This document shows, one piece after another, positions 1 through 6,128 of a stretch of 9,275 nt of DNA; the stretch's first letter is position 1; each line of letters starts with the position of its first letter. Position numbers and translations under genes: made by a program. Under the pieces are notes generated by a model. That model was not told the DNA's origin. It saw only the letters and a program-made list of their open reading frames with translations, and did not search any database. Source of the stretch: Desulfocapsaceae bacterium (GTDB lineage Bacteria > Desulfobacterota > Desulfobulbia > Desulfobulbales > Desulfocapsaceae). The stretch spans positions 1 to 9,275 of the forward strand of contig JAOZLO010000086.1 of assembly GCA_029934775.1 (NCBI GenBank). The letters are read 5' to 3'.

Positions 1-80
1 AACTCATAAATCCGTACGATGCGTGTTGCAATTTCCTAACCGGACATTGCTGATTAAATATTAAAGAAAGAGGTCCTACA

Positions 81-692
81 TTGGCTAAGGTAATAACCGG
101 TGCTTTCCCTGAAAAAAAGCAAGCAAAACAGGATAAACCAACCCCAGGTTATGTACTCCATATCTCACTGATATTTTCAGACCCGCTCATCTGGCGCCGT
201 GTTCATGTTCCGGGCAGTATCAGCCTGGCAACTCTTCATCAGGTGATCCAACTCTCAATGGGTTGGAGCGATACCCACGTTCACCAGTTTCTAGTTGGGA
301 AAATAAGCTATGAGCCAACTTCAGGAAACAGTAGTACAATCAGGGAAAGCAGCAGATACGACGAAAGAAATTATACACTCCAGGATCTGGAGGGTGGGAT
401 GCGGTTCATGTTTGCATATCTCTATGATGCGGGAGATATCTGGGAACATGAAATCCGACTTGAAGAGGTTATCGTGTCATCAGAAGAATTGAAGAAACCA
501 ATCCTGCTCTCTGGAGAGCAGGCGTGTCCACCTGAGACATTGAGTGACATCCATGAATACCAGACAATTTTGGAAGATCAATCCGGCAGCGGTCACAAAA
601 AAATATCTGAATTGACAGGAAGCAGTAATTTTGATCCCGATTTTTTTGACCTGGCAGCTGCCAGACTTCGGCTAGAGGGTACTTTGAAGTAA
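81..692 (+). CDS. Plasmid pRiA4b ORF-3-like family protein
   Basis: This 203-residue protein resembles the PRiA4b_ORF3 family (PF07929), whose molecular function is not established and which also occurs as a passenger in some mobile elements. The family pattern is visible. Near residues 24-55 a beta strand is followed by 'LIWRRVHVP', then 'LATLHQVIQLSMGW' and 'HVHQF'. Around residues 110-130 comes 'YLYDAGDIWEHEIRLE', and the C-terminus has 'NFDPDFFDL'. The start is TTG at 81, with an A/G-rich sequence (AAGAGG, about 68-73) 7 bases upstream. In the usual family signature a PPEDCGG-type stretch follows the cysteine; here it reads 'ACPPETLSD', so the glycine pair is gone. No transposase or inverted repeats lie nearby, so it looks like a chromosomal copy rather than a mobile passenger. 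Its stop codon is 10 bases from that of the convergent pdxH. Family assignment is fairly firm; the role is unknown. Confidence 0.85.
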   Translation: MAKVITGAFPEKKQAKQDKPTPGYVLHISLIFSDPLIWRRVHVPGSISLATLHQVIQLSMGWSDTHVHQFLVGKISYEPTSGNSSTIRESSRYDERNYTLQDLEGGMRFMFAYLYDAGDIWEHEIRLEEVIVSSEELKKPILLSGEQACPPETLSDIHEYQTILEDQSGSGHKKISELTGSSNFDPDFFDLAAARLRLEGTLK

Positions 693-701
693 AAATGAGG
701 T

Positions 702-726
702 TCTATGGAGCAAGTCGCTCCATAGA
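702..726 (-). terminator. Hairpin over the pdxH stop codon, possible terminator between convergent genes
   Basis: A perfect 10-bp inverted repeat (702-711 with 717-726) encloses a 5-base loop, aagtc. It covers the last codons and the stop codon of pdxH and sits in the gap between two convergent genes. On the minus strand the stem is followed within about 10 bases by a run of five T (complement of 691-695), so it is a weak-to-moderate intrinsic terminator for pdxH. On the plus strand no T tract follows, so termination of the upstream gene there would need another mechanism. Confidence 0.5.
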
Positions 727-1344
727 CCAGGTACTCCTGTCAGATGTCAGGGTGTAAAGGAATCTATCATGGAGGCGGCTCTTCCTCCCCTGCCAGAATT
801 CAACCTCAGTGGGTTCGACTCGATATCCACCCCAAAAAGATGGTAACGGTACCTTTCCTTCACCTATTTTTCTCTTCATTTCCTGAAATTTCTGCAGCAA
901 TATCTGCCTGGAAGATAACTTATGGCTCTGACTTGAGACCCAGGCAGCAAGTTGACTCTCTTTGGGTCTGGTTAAAAAATATTTTGCAGATTCAGCAGCT
1001 GATATCTTTCTGGCACTGCCATTAATCATCACCTGCCGCTCAAGCTCAAGCCAGACAAAAAGCAGGCTAACCTTCTCATTCTCCCTGATTTCAGCAGCCT
1101 TCCGGCTGCCGAAATTAGTGAAAAAGACAAACCCTTTCTCATCGTAATACTTTAATAAGACTGTCCTCTGGCTTGGCTGCCCATCAGAGTTAACCGTTGC
1201 CAGAACCATCGCAGTCGGATCTGAAATAGTTGTTTTCTGAGCCTGATCAAACCACAGGGAAAACTGGGTTACGGGATCCTGTTCAAGATCTGCTCGGGAA
1301 ACCCCTCCCCATAGATACTCACGACGAAACTGACTGATATCCAC
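703..1344 (-). CDS. pdxH: Pyridoxamine 5'-phosphate oxidase (EC 1.4.3.5)
   Basis: A cytosolic FMN enzyme that oxidises pyridoxine or pyridoxamine 5'-phosphate to pyridoxal 5'-phosphate, the last step of PLP synthesis and salvage. The 213 residues match the usual length of about 215. The N-terminal split-barrel FMN domain shows 'AMVLATVNSDGQPSQRTVLLK' (about residues 44-64), 'GFVFFTNFGSRKA' and 'RQVMINGSARKI'. The C-terminal family signature is complete: 'VEFWQGRKSRLHDR', with the Arg-Leu-His that contacts the substrate phosphate and ring, and the protein ends in the typical 'RLAP'. The start is GTG (1344-1342), supported by a GAGG ribosome-binding site (complement of 1351-1354) 6 bases upstream. 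It follows the Tim44-like gene by 21 bases on the same strand, so the two are probably co-transcribed. The assignment is firm. Confidence 0.96.
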   Translation of the reverse strand: MDISQFRREYLWGGVSRADLEQDPVTQFSLWFDQAQKTTISDPTAMVLATVNSDGQPSQRTVLLKYYDEKGFVFFTNFGSRKAAEIRENEKVSLLFVWLELERQVMINGSARKISAAESAKYFLTRPKESQLAAWVSSQSHKLSSRQILLQKFQEMKRKIGEGKVPLPSFWGGYRVEPTEVEFWQGRKSRLHDRFLYTLTSDRSTWSMERLAP

Positions 1345-1365
1345 AAATTACCTCACACACAGATC

Positions 1366-2274
1366 TTATTTCTCAATTCCTTCCAGCTTCCACTGCTCAG
1401 TCTTCACCGATCTCGCCCAAGTCCATCTCTCATCAAATTTCACAGGGTCCGTCATGCTGCCATCTATCAATTCGCCGTTTTTATCATCTACCGTATAATC
1501 GAGAAGGTTGGCTGAAAAGAGAACAGTAACGAAATCTTCCATTCCATCACTCCCTGCTGCAATAATTTTCACACTCCTGACAGCAATACTTTCAAGCTTA
1601 TTGATTTGTCCTTTTTGCTTCATTTCGGCAAAATGCTCCTCATATTCACTCGCTAACTGATCACCGATCAGATGACGATAAGAATCCAGATCTCTACGCA
1701 TCCAGCCGGCCTGGATCTTAAAAAATACATCCGATGCGATTTCCACGAAATAGTCTTTATCAAAATTTCTGTCGGTTTCCTTGATCTGAGCCAGCCCTTC
1801 TTCGACCGGATCTCCAAACTCGGCTACAGGGGGCGAGCCTCCTGCGCCTCCACCAAACACACTCCCCATACCCTGTTGACCGGAATTCTGATTATAGGGA
1901 GGATAACTGCTCTGGTTGGGCCTCTTCATTTTACGAAAGAAAAAATAGGCACCACCGGCGAGAAGCAGAATTGGCAGAATCCCCATACCACTCCCTCCTG
2001 CACCAAACATTGAACCAAATAACATACCCCCCAGAGCGCCCCCCAGCAGGCCACCTGCCAGTCCCCGGCCGAAACTGCCACTGTTCTGTTTTTTAACACC
2101 CTGAGTAGTTTTAACAGGTGACTTTTTAGGACTCATTTTAAAGGAACGACCTCCGAATTTTGACCTTGCATCTGCATAGTCCGCATTAAACCCGCCTTCC
2201 ACCAGCGAAAAAGCAATAAGGAACATAAAAATAGGTGCCAATTTTTTAAAATACATCATCATAATCCATTCCAT
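1366..2274 (-). CDS. Tim44-like domain protein, exported or membrane-anchored
   Basis: This 302-residue protein has the layout of bacterial Tim44-domain proteins. An N-terminal signal or anchor segment (basic 'YFKK', then hydrophobic to about residue 27) ends at a plausible cleavage site after 'ADYADA'. A basic linker with 'RSKFGGRSFK' follows. Next is a glycine-rich stretch of gly-zipper type (about 67-95), a hydrophobic helix 'ILPILLLAGGAYFFF' and 'RKMKR'. The C-terminal Tim44/MRPL45-like domain covers about residues 155-302 and ends in 'DERWTWARSV...WKLEGIE', the canonical end of the family. In mitochondria this fold tethers the import motor; the bacterial role is unknown, and membrane association is inferred. 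Start choice is open: ATG at 2274 or at 2262 ('MMMYFKK'), neither with a good ribosome-binding site. An AGAGGA lies 20 bases upstream of 2274, inside a hairpin loop. Confidence 0.88.
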   Translation of the reverse strand: MEWIMMMYFKKLAPIFMFLIAFSLVEGGFNADYADARSKFGGRSFKMSPKKSPVKTTQGVKKQNSGSFGRGLAGGLLGGALGGMLFGSMFGAGGSGMGILPILLLAGGAYFFFRKMKRPNQSSYPPYNQNSGQQGMGSVFGGGAGGSPPVAEFGDPVEEGLAQIKETDRNFDKDYFVEIASDVFFKIQAGWMRRDLDSYRHLIGDQLASEYEEHFAEMKQKGQINKLESIAVRSVKIIAAGSDGMEDFVTVLFSANLLDYTVDDKNGELIDGSMTDPVKFDERWTWARSVKTEQWKLEGIEK

Positions 2275-2433
2275 TTTTAATTTTTTTTGGGAAATCCTCT
2301 TTTAAAAAACATTTCCCAGGTCTCTTAAACATAAACAACGAGAGAGTAAGAACTTATCCGACGGATTGCCATATATTATGAAAAAATAACGATAAAAAAA
2401 TCTGCTTTTTCGATGACCTCATAGTAATGTCGG
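2275..2433. promoter_or_regulatory. Divergent intergenic region between the Tim44-like and radical SAM genes
   Basis: This very A/T-rich gap must hold the promoters for both divergent genes. For the plus strand the best candidate is TTGCCA (2366-2371) with GATAAA (2391-2396), but the 19-base spacer is long and the match poor. A small perfect palindrome, ATCCG-A-CGGAT (2356-2366), touches that -35 and could be an operator half. On the minus strand I could not single out a convincing sigma-70 pair. If translation starts at 2482, the gap extends to 2481. Confidence 0.35.
2287..2319. repeat. Inverted repeat in the leader of the Tim44-like gene
   Basis: TGGGAAAT (2288-2295) is perfectly inverted as ATTTCCCA (2311-2318), with a possible T-G pair outside (2287/2319) and a 15-base interval. 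The interval itself holds TTTT/AAAA, able to extend the stem. On the minus-strand transcript the motif lies 13 bases before the ATG at 2274. The AGAGGA in its loop and 5' stem boundary is the only Shine-Dalgarno-like element of the leader. The run of eight A that follows on that strand is the wrong base for an intrinsic terminator. It could be an operator or an mRNA hairpin. Confidence 0.55.
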
Positions 2434-2481
2434 ATGTTAAGCAGGAAATTCCGAATTACAAAGGAAAAAAGCACATCAGTC

Positions 2482-4032
2482 ATGATTATCATTCACCCCC
2501 CTCTGACCAGACCATGTGAACCACCAGCTGCCCTTGCCTATCTCTCTGCAATTCTCAGGGCCCACGACCAGCCCTGTACTGTTATTGATATGAACATCGA
2601 GGGACTGTACTTTCTCTTTGATACTGCTCAACCAGCAGGTGACACCTGGAGCAGACGCGCATTAAAAGCAAAAGAAAAAAATCTCACGGCTCTTCGCACC
2701 TCTGAAATTTACTCCAAAATCGATCGATACAAACGTGCTGTTTCGGACCTGAACAGATTACTTGAAAATGCAGGAAATACATTTGATATCCAGCTATCTT
2801 TTGGAAACTATGTTGACAGAAAAAAATCCCCGCTTAAAAGTTCAGACCTGCACCATGCCGCAGAACAAACTGAAGACAATATTTTTTTCCCATACTTCAG
2901 CAAGAGACTGAAAGAACTGATAGCTCTTCATCATCCAGCCACCATTGGTATTTCCCTGAATTATCTGAGTCAGGCTCTTTGCTCTTTCGCCATGATAGGG
3001 TTTATCAGGTCTCGGTTCCCAGAAATAAAGATTATTCTCGGGGGGGGACTTGTTACCACATGGCTCTCCAGTCCAACCTGGAAAAACCCTTTTCCCGACC
3101 TGATCGACACCTGCATCGGAGGCAAAGGAGAAGAACCTCTACTCAACTACCTGGGCATACGAAGAGTTGTAGAATACGTCACACCCTCTTACGCCGATTT
3201 ACTCAAAAACAGATATCTCTCTCCCGGTTTCATCCTTCCCTACACAACATCCAGCGGCTGTTTCTGGAAAAAATGCAGCTTTTGCCCTGAGAAAACTGAA
3301 AATAGCAAGTATAGCCATGTTCCTCCGGCCACAACTGTAGATGACCTCAAATCACTTGTACTGAAAACATCACCTGCACTCATCCATTTTTTGGATAATG
3401 CCTTAAGCCCCAGCACGCTGAATGCTCTCCATAAAAACCCTCCCGGAATCCCCTGGTACGGTTTTGCCAGGATAGATCCTCAACTCAGCGACAGAAGTTT
3501 CTGCAGATCACTGAAAAAATCCGGCTGCATTATGTTGAAATTAGGCCTCGAGTCAGGAAATCAAACTGTCCTTGACCGCATGGAAAAAGGCATTAACCTG
3601 CATCTTGCCAGCAGAGTACTTGAAAACCTGCATGCTGCAGGAATAGCGACCTATATTTATCTTCTGTTCGGTACACCCGGCGAGACTGAAGCAGAGGCCA
3701 GGCAAACCCTTTCTTTTGTTGAAAGACATCATGAATATATCAATTTTCTCAACCTGGCAATTTTCAACATGCCCAGATACAGTGTAGAAACCTCCTCGCT
3801 AGAAATTTCCGATTTTTATGCGGGAGACCTATCTATGTACAGCAATTTTATTCATCCGCAGGGATGGAATCGCAGAGAAGTGCGGCATTTTCTTGATACC
3901 ATTTTCAAACGTTCACCAACTATTGCATCTATTCTTCAAAAAGACCCACCATTCTTCACTTCTAATCATGCTCCTTTTTTCATAACTGTTCAGCTGGCCC
4001 CCACCTCAGGACGATCAGACCGCCTCACATAG
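2482..4032 (+). CDS. B12-type radical SAM protein of unknown substrate
   Basis: A protein of about 516 residues with a Rossmann-like N-terminal domain of the B12-binding radical SAM group ('MIIIHPPLTRPCEPPAALA', later 'KIILGGGLVTTW') and a radical SAM core. The cluster motif is 'SSGCFWKKCSFCPE': Cys260, Cys265 and Cys268, so CX4CX2C rather than the classic CX3CX2C. SAM-site motifs follow: 'MLKLGLESGNQTVLDRM' and 'YLLFGTPGETEAEA'. The usual cobalamin-ligand motif DxHxxG is not visible, so B12 binding is doubtful. The start is uncertain. ATG 2482 begins exactly where the conserved domain begins; ATG 2434 would add 16 unremarkable residues; neither has a well-spaced ribosome-binding site (AAGGA at 2461-2465 is 16 bases from 2482). 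The gene stands alone, with no precursor peptide or partner enzyme next to it, so no substrate can be inferred. I recall similar proteins in Geobacter-like bacteria (memory, unchecked). Confidence 0.88.
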   Translation: MIIIHPPLTRPCEPPAALAYLSAILRAHDQPCTVIDMNIEGLYFLFDTAQPAGDTWSRRALKAKEKNLTALRTSEIYSKIDRYKRAVSDLNRLLENAGNTFDIQLSFGNYVDRKKSPLKSSDLHHAAEQTEDNIFFPYFSKRLKELIALHHPATIGISLNYLSQALCSFAMIGFIRSRFPEIKIILGGGLVTTWLSSPTWKNPFPDLIDTCIGGKGEEPLLNYLGIRRVVEYVTPSYADLLKNRYLSPGFILPYTTSSGCFWKKCSFCPEKTENSKYSHVPPATTVDDLKSLVLKTSPALIHFLDNALSPSTLNALHKNPPGIPWYGFARIDPQLSDRSFCRSLKKSGCIMLKLGLESGNQTVLDRMEKGINLHLASRVLENLHAAGIATYIYLLFGTPGETEAEARQTLSFVERHHEYINFLNLAIFNMPRYSVETSSLEISDFYAGDLSMYSNFIHPQGWNRREVRHFLDTIFKRSPTIASILQKDPPFFTSNHAPFFITVQLAPTSGRSDRLT

Positions 4033-4105
4033 GCACACTATAGTTTGTTGGTCGGCTTGTGCCAATATGGGCCACGTCTGAGCAGTTAGAGTCCTATGGT
4101 CAGCC

Positions 4106-4138
4106 AAGTTCAGGGTACCACCTTAACTTACCTTTTTT
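4106..4138 (+). terminator. Weak intrinsic terminator after the radical SAM gene
   Basis: AAGTT (4106-4110) pairs with AACTT (4125-4129). After one C/T mismatch, AGG (4112-4114) pairs with CCT (4121-4123) around a six-base loop. Three bases later comes a run of six T (4133-4138). The position, 74 bases past the stop codon and before the next possible promoter, is right for a terminator, but the stem is A/T-rich and interrupted. The gene-free stretch 4033-4296 otherwise holds a loose ggcaca/tgtgcc pair (4032-4037, 4058-4063) and the promoter candidate listed next. Confidence 0.4.
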
Positions 4139-4154
4139 CTATCATTCTTCTCAT

Positions 4155-4185
4155 TTGATATAGCGGCAAAGGCGTTAAGTATAGT
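4155..4185 (+). promoter_or_regulatory. Possible sigma-70 promoter for the deaminase-aroC pair
   Basis: TTGATA (4155-4160, five of six consensus bases) is followed by TATAGT (4180-4185, five of six), which is immediately repeated as an overlapping TATAGT (4185-4190). The 19-base spacer is longer than the ideal 17. It would give a leader of roughly 100 bases before the ATG at 4297. The site lies just after the terminator-like hairpin, which fits the start of a new transcription unit. Confidence 0.35.
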
Positions 4186-4296
4186 ATAGTTTCGGCGACT
4201 TGGAAGCATCAGCAATTACATGAAGCAGTGCTTTATACAAAGTATGTGTAAAGAAAGAATTACAAAACAATCTCAATGGTATACCTGGAATCGATA

Positions 4297-4812
4297 ATGG
4301 CCCTCCATGAGCAGTACATGACAGAAGCATTAAAGGAAGCCGAGGCGGCTCTGGCCAATGGTGAATTTCCTGTTGGTTGCGTTATGGTTGCAGGTGGTCG
4401 AATAGTCTGCCGTGGGCACCGGAAAAACAGCTGCGAGGTAGGCGAGAATGAAATTGATCATGCCGAAATCCTCACCCTGCGCAGTCTGCTTGCAGAAACA
4501 CCCGATTTTAACTGCAGTACCTTAACTGTCTATTCAACCATGGAACCCTGTCTGATGTGCTATTCGGCTATGCTGCTTTCGGGGATACGTACTCTGGTCT
4601 GGGGATATGAAGATGTTATGGGTGGAGGGACAAACCTCCCCCTGGCCCAGCTCAACCCTCTCTACGCAGAGATGGAGGTAAAAGTTATCGATTCCATCCT
4701 CCGTCAGCAGAGTCTGCACTTATTTCAGAAATTTTTCCGGGCATATCCATACCTGCAGAAGAGCCTGCTGTCACAGTACACCCTGGCCCAAAGCCTTGAG
4801 AAAATAAGATAG
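4297..4812 (+). CDS. TadA-like nucleoside/cytidine-family deaminase
   Basis: A zinc-dependent deaminase of the cytidine/deoxycytidylate deaminase superfamily, 171 residues from ATG 4297. Zinc and catalytic residues are all present: His55 and Glu57 in 'DHAEI', and Cys85 and Cys88 in 'TMEPCLMC'. The N-terminus ('YMTEALKEAEAA..GEFPVGCVMV') and the end ('LHLFQKFFR') also fit TadA. Other TadA features diverge: 'TAHAE' is replaced by 'IDHAE', and the loop after the second motif reads 'YEDVMGGGTN' in place of the usual D-x-K-x-GA. It may therefore act on a free nucleoside or base rather than on tRNA A34. ATG 4297 (TGGA 7 bases upstream) is preferred over ATG 4276, which would add seven residues and has no well-spaced site. 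The gene ends 40 bases before aroC, so co-transcription is likely. Superfamily firm, substrate open. Confidence 0.85.
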   Translation: MALHEQYMTEALKEAEAALANGEFPVGCVMVAGGRIVCRGHRKNSCEVGENEIDHAEILTLRSLLAETPDFNCSTLTVYSTMEPCLMCYSAMLLSGIRTLVWGYEDVMGGGTNLPLAQLNPLYAEMEVKVIDSILRQQSLHLFQKFFRAYPYLQKSLLSQYTLAQSLEKIR

Positions 4813-4852
4813 CCAAGAGAATATTGGAAATTAATTAAAAGGAGCAGCAACC

Positions 4853-5950
4853 ATGTCGAGCAGTTTTGGAACACTATTTCGTGTAAGCAGTTATGGAGAA
4901 TCTCATTGCAAGGCAGTAGGTGTGGTAATTGACGGCTGCCCTCCAGGGCTTGACCTGGTAGAAAAGGACATACAGTCACAACTTGACAGAAGACGTCCCG
5001 GTCAGAGTAAACTAACCACAGACCGCCAGGAAGCAGACCAGGTGACCATTTTATCCGGGACGGAAAACGGCAGGACCCTTGGCACTCCAATTGCCCTGCA
5101 GGTTGCCAATAAAGATCATCGACCGGGAGATTACGGCAATATGCGGGACATTCCGCGCCCATCCCATGCCGACTACACCTATCAGATGAAATATGGCATC
5201 AGGGCCTCCTCAGGTGGTGGGCGATCCAGTGCCAGAGAAACCATCGGCACCGTAGCTTCCGGCGCTGTCGCAGCCAAAGTTCTCAAGGAGAAATATGATA
5301 TTGATATAGTTGCCTGGGTCAGCAGTGTCGGTGAAATTGAAGCAACAGGCATTAACACTGAGATCATCTCTTCTGCTGAAGTTGATCAGAGCATTGTCCG
5401 CTGCCCTGACTCCAATGCCACTGCAAAAATGACAACCCTGGTAACAGAACTCAAAGATATTGGTGACTCCATTGGAGGAACTGTCTCCTGCGTCATTCGA
5501 AATATACCACCAGGCCTTGGAGAACCGACGTATGAAAAACTTGAGGCAAAACTGGCCCAGGCGATGCTGGCAATACCTGCAACAAAAGGTTTTGAGGTAG
5601 GGTCTGGCTTTGCAGGTACCCGCCTGAGAGGGTCTCAGCACAATGATCCCTTTGTAAAGAAGGGTGACCGCCTGGGAACAGTAACAAACAATTCAGGAGG
5701 TATCCAGGGAGGGATTTCAAATGGTGAACCTGTTCTCCTGCGCATCGGGTTTAAACCACCAGCAACCATTTCTCTTGCCCAGAACACAGTCGATTTCTCA
5801 GGAGCAGATGCCGTACTCGAGGCAAAAGGAAGACACGATCCATGTGTTGTGCCAAGAGCAGTTCCTATAGTGGAATCCATGGCTGCTCTAGTAATTCTGG
5901 ATATGGTCTTTCTCCAGGAAGCAAGGAAAGCGCTGCAATTCACAATATGA
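4853..5950 (+). CDS. aroC: Chorismate synthase (EC 4.2.3.5)
   Basis: Cytosolic enzyme of the last common step of the shikimate pathway: it converts 5-enolpyruvylshikimate 3-phosphate to chorismate using reduced FMN as cofactor. The 365 residues match the family (about 360). Conserved blocks appear in order: '[15 protein letters not shown]' with His18, '[14 protein letters not shown]', '[11 protein letters not shown]' followed by '[12 protein letters not shown]', '[16 protein letters not shown]', '[13 protein letters not shown]' and '[16 protein letters not shown]'. No separate flavin-reductase domain is present, so reduced FMN must come from elsewhere (inference). The ATG is preceded by a strong AAGGAG ribosome-binding site (around 4839-4844). 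Several blocks read more like the fungal enzyme than that of E. coli (see findings). No other shikimate gene lies in the window. Confidence 0.97.
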   Translation: MSSSFGTLFRVSSYGESHCKAVGVVIDGCPPGLDLVEKDIQSQLDRRRPGQSKLTTDRQEADQVTILSGTENGRTLGTPIALQVANKDHRPGDYGNMRDIPRPSHADYTYQMKYGIRASSGGGRSSARETIGTVASGAVAAKVLKEKYDIDIVAWVSSVGEIEATGINTEIISSAEVDQSIVRCPDSNATAKMTTLVTELKDIGDSIGGTVSCVIRNIPPGLGEPTYEKLEAKLAQAMLAIPATKGFEVGSGFAGTRLRGSQHNDPFVKKGDRLGTVTNNSGGIQGGISNGEPVLLRIGFKPPATISLAQNTVDFSGADAVLEAKGRHDPCVVPRAVPIVESMAALVILDMVFLQEARKALQFTI

Positions 5951-5955
5951 AAAAC

Positions 5956-5987
5956 TATTCAAACATCTGACAGAAAATCCTTGAATA
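5956..5987. repeat. Inverted repeat overlapping the ClC-gene -35 element
   Basis: TATTCAA (5956-5962) is perfectly inverted as TTGAATA (5981-5987), 18 bases apart. The right arm coincides with the -35 hexamer of the promoter candidate for the ClC gene. No T tract follows, so it does not look like a terminator for aroC; an operator is possible. Seven-base repeats can arise by chance in A/T-rich DNA. Confidence 0.3.
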
Positions 5988-6009
5988 ACTCGAAGGAAAG
6001 CAGTATTAA
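5981..6009 (+). promoter_or_regulatory. Sigma-70-like promoter candidate for the ClC-EamA pair
   Basis: TTGAAT (5981-5986) and TATTAA (6004-6009) are separated by exactly 17 bases, each matching four of six consensus bases. Transcription would start near 6016. That leaves a leader of about 110 bases to ATG 6129, but only about 17 bases to the alternative GTG at 6033. Confidence 0.45.
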
Positions 6010-6128
6010 ACGCTGTTCAGAATGGCTGGCATGTGCCGGTTTTACGTGTTAACTACCCCTTACAACTAAATTTACTGAATTTCGACGCCATAGCTTGCGA
6101 AGCAGTTCTTGTTAATAATCAAACTCAG

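Noticed and set aside
81..692. The pRiA4b-like gene as sign of a mobile element
   Set aside because: No transposase, terminal inverted repeats or target duplication can be seen in the flanking sequence available.
4032..4063. ggcaca/tgtgcc repeat after the radical SAM stop codon as a terminator
   Set aside because: Only six pairs with a 20-base loop and no T tract after it.
4097..4159. Short plus-strand reading frame (about 20 codons) downstream of the radical SAM gene, considered as a precursor peptide
   Set aside because: It has no ribosome-binding site, runs through the terminator-like hairpin and T tract, and shows no leader/core pattern.
4219..4296. Reading frame of 25 codons just before the deaminase gene
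   Set aside because: No Shine-Dalgarno sequence and overlap with the deaminase start region; its composition looks random.
5182..5943. Several long minus-strand open frames inside aroC
   Set aside because: They lie opposite a clearly conserved gene, lack ribosome-binding sites and show no family pattern, so they are shadows of the aroC coding frame.
6033..6128. N-terminal extension of the ClC protein from GTG 6033
   Set aside because: No ribosome-binding site and no recognisable domain; the family's sequence begins after ATG 6129. Kept only as an alternative start.
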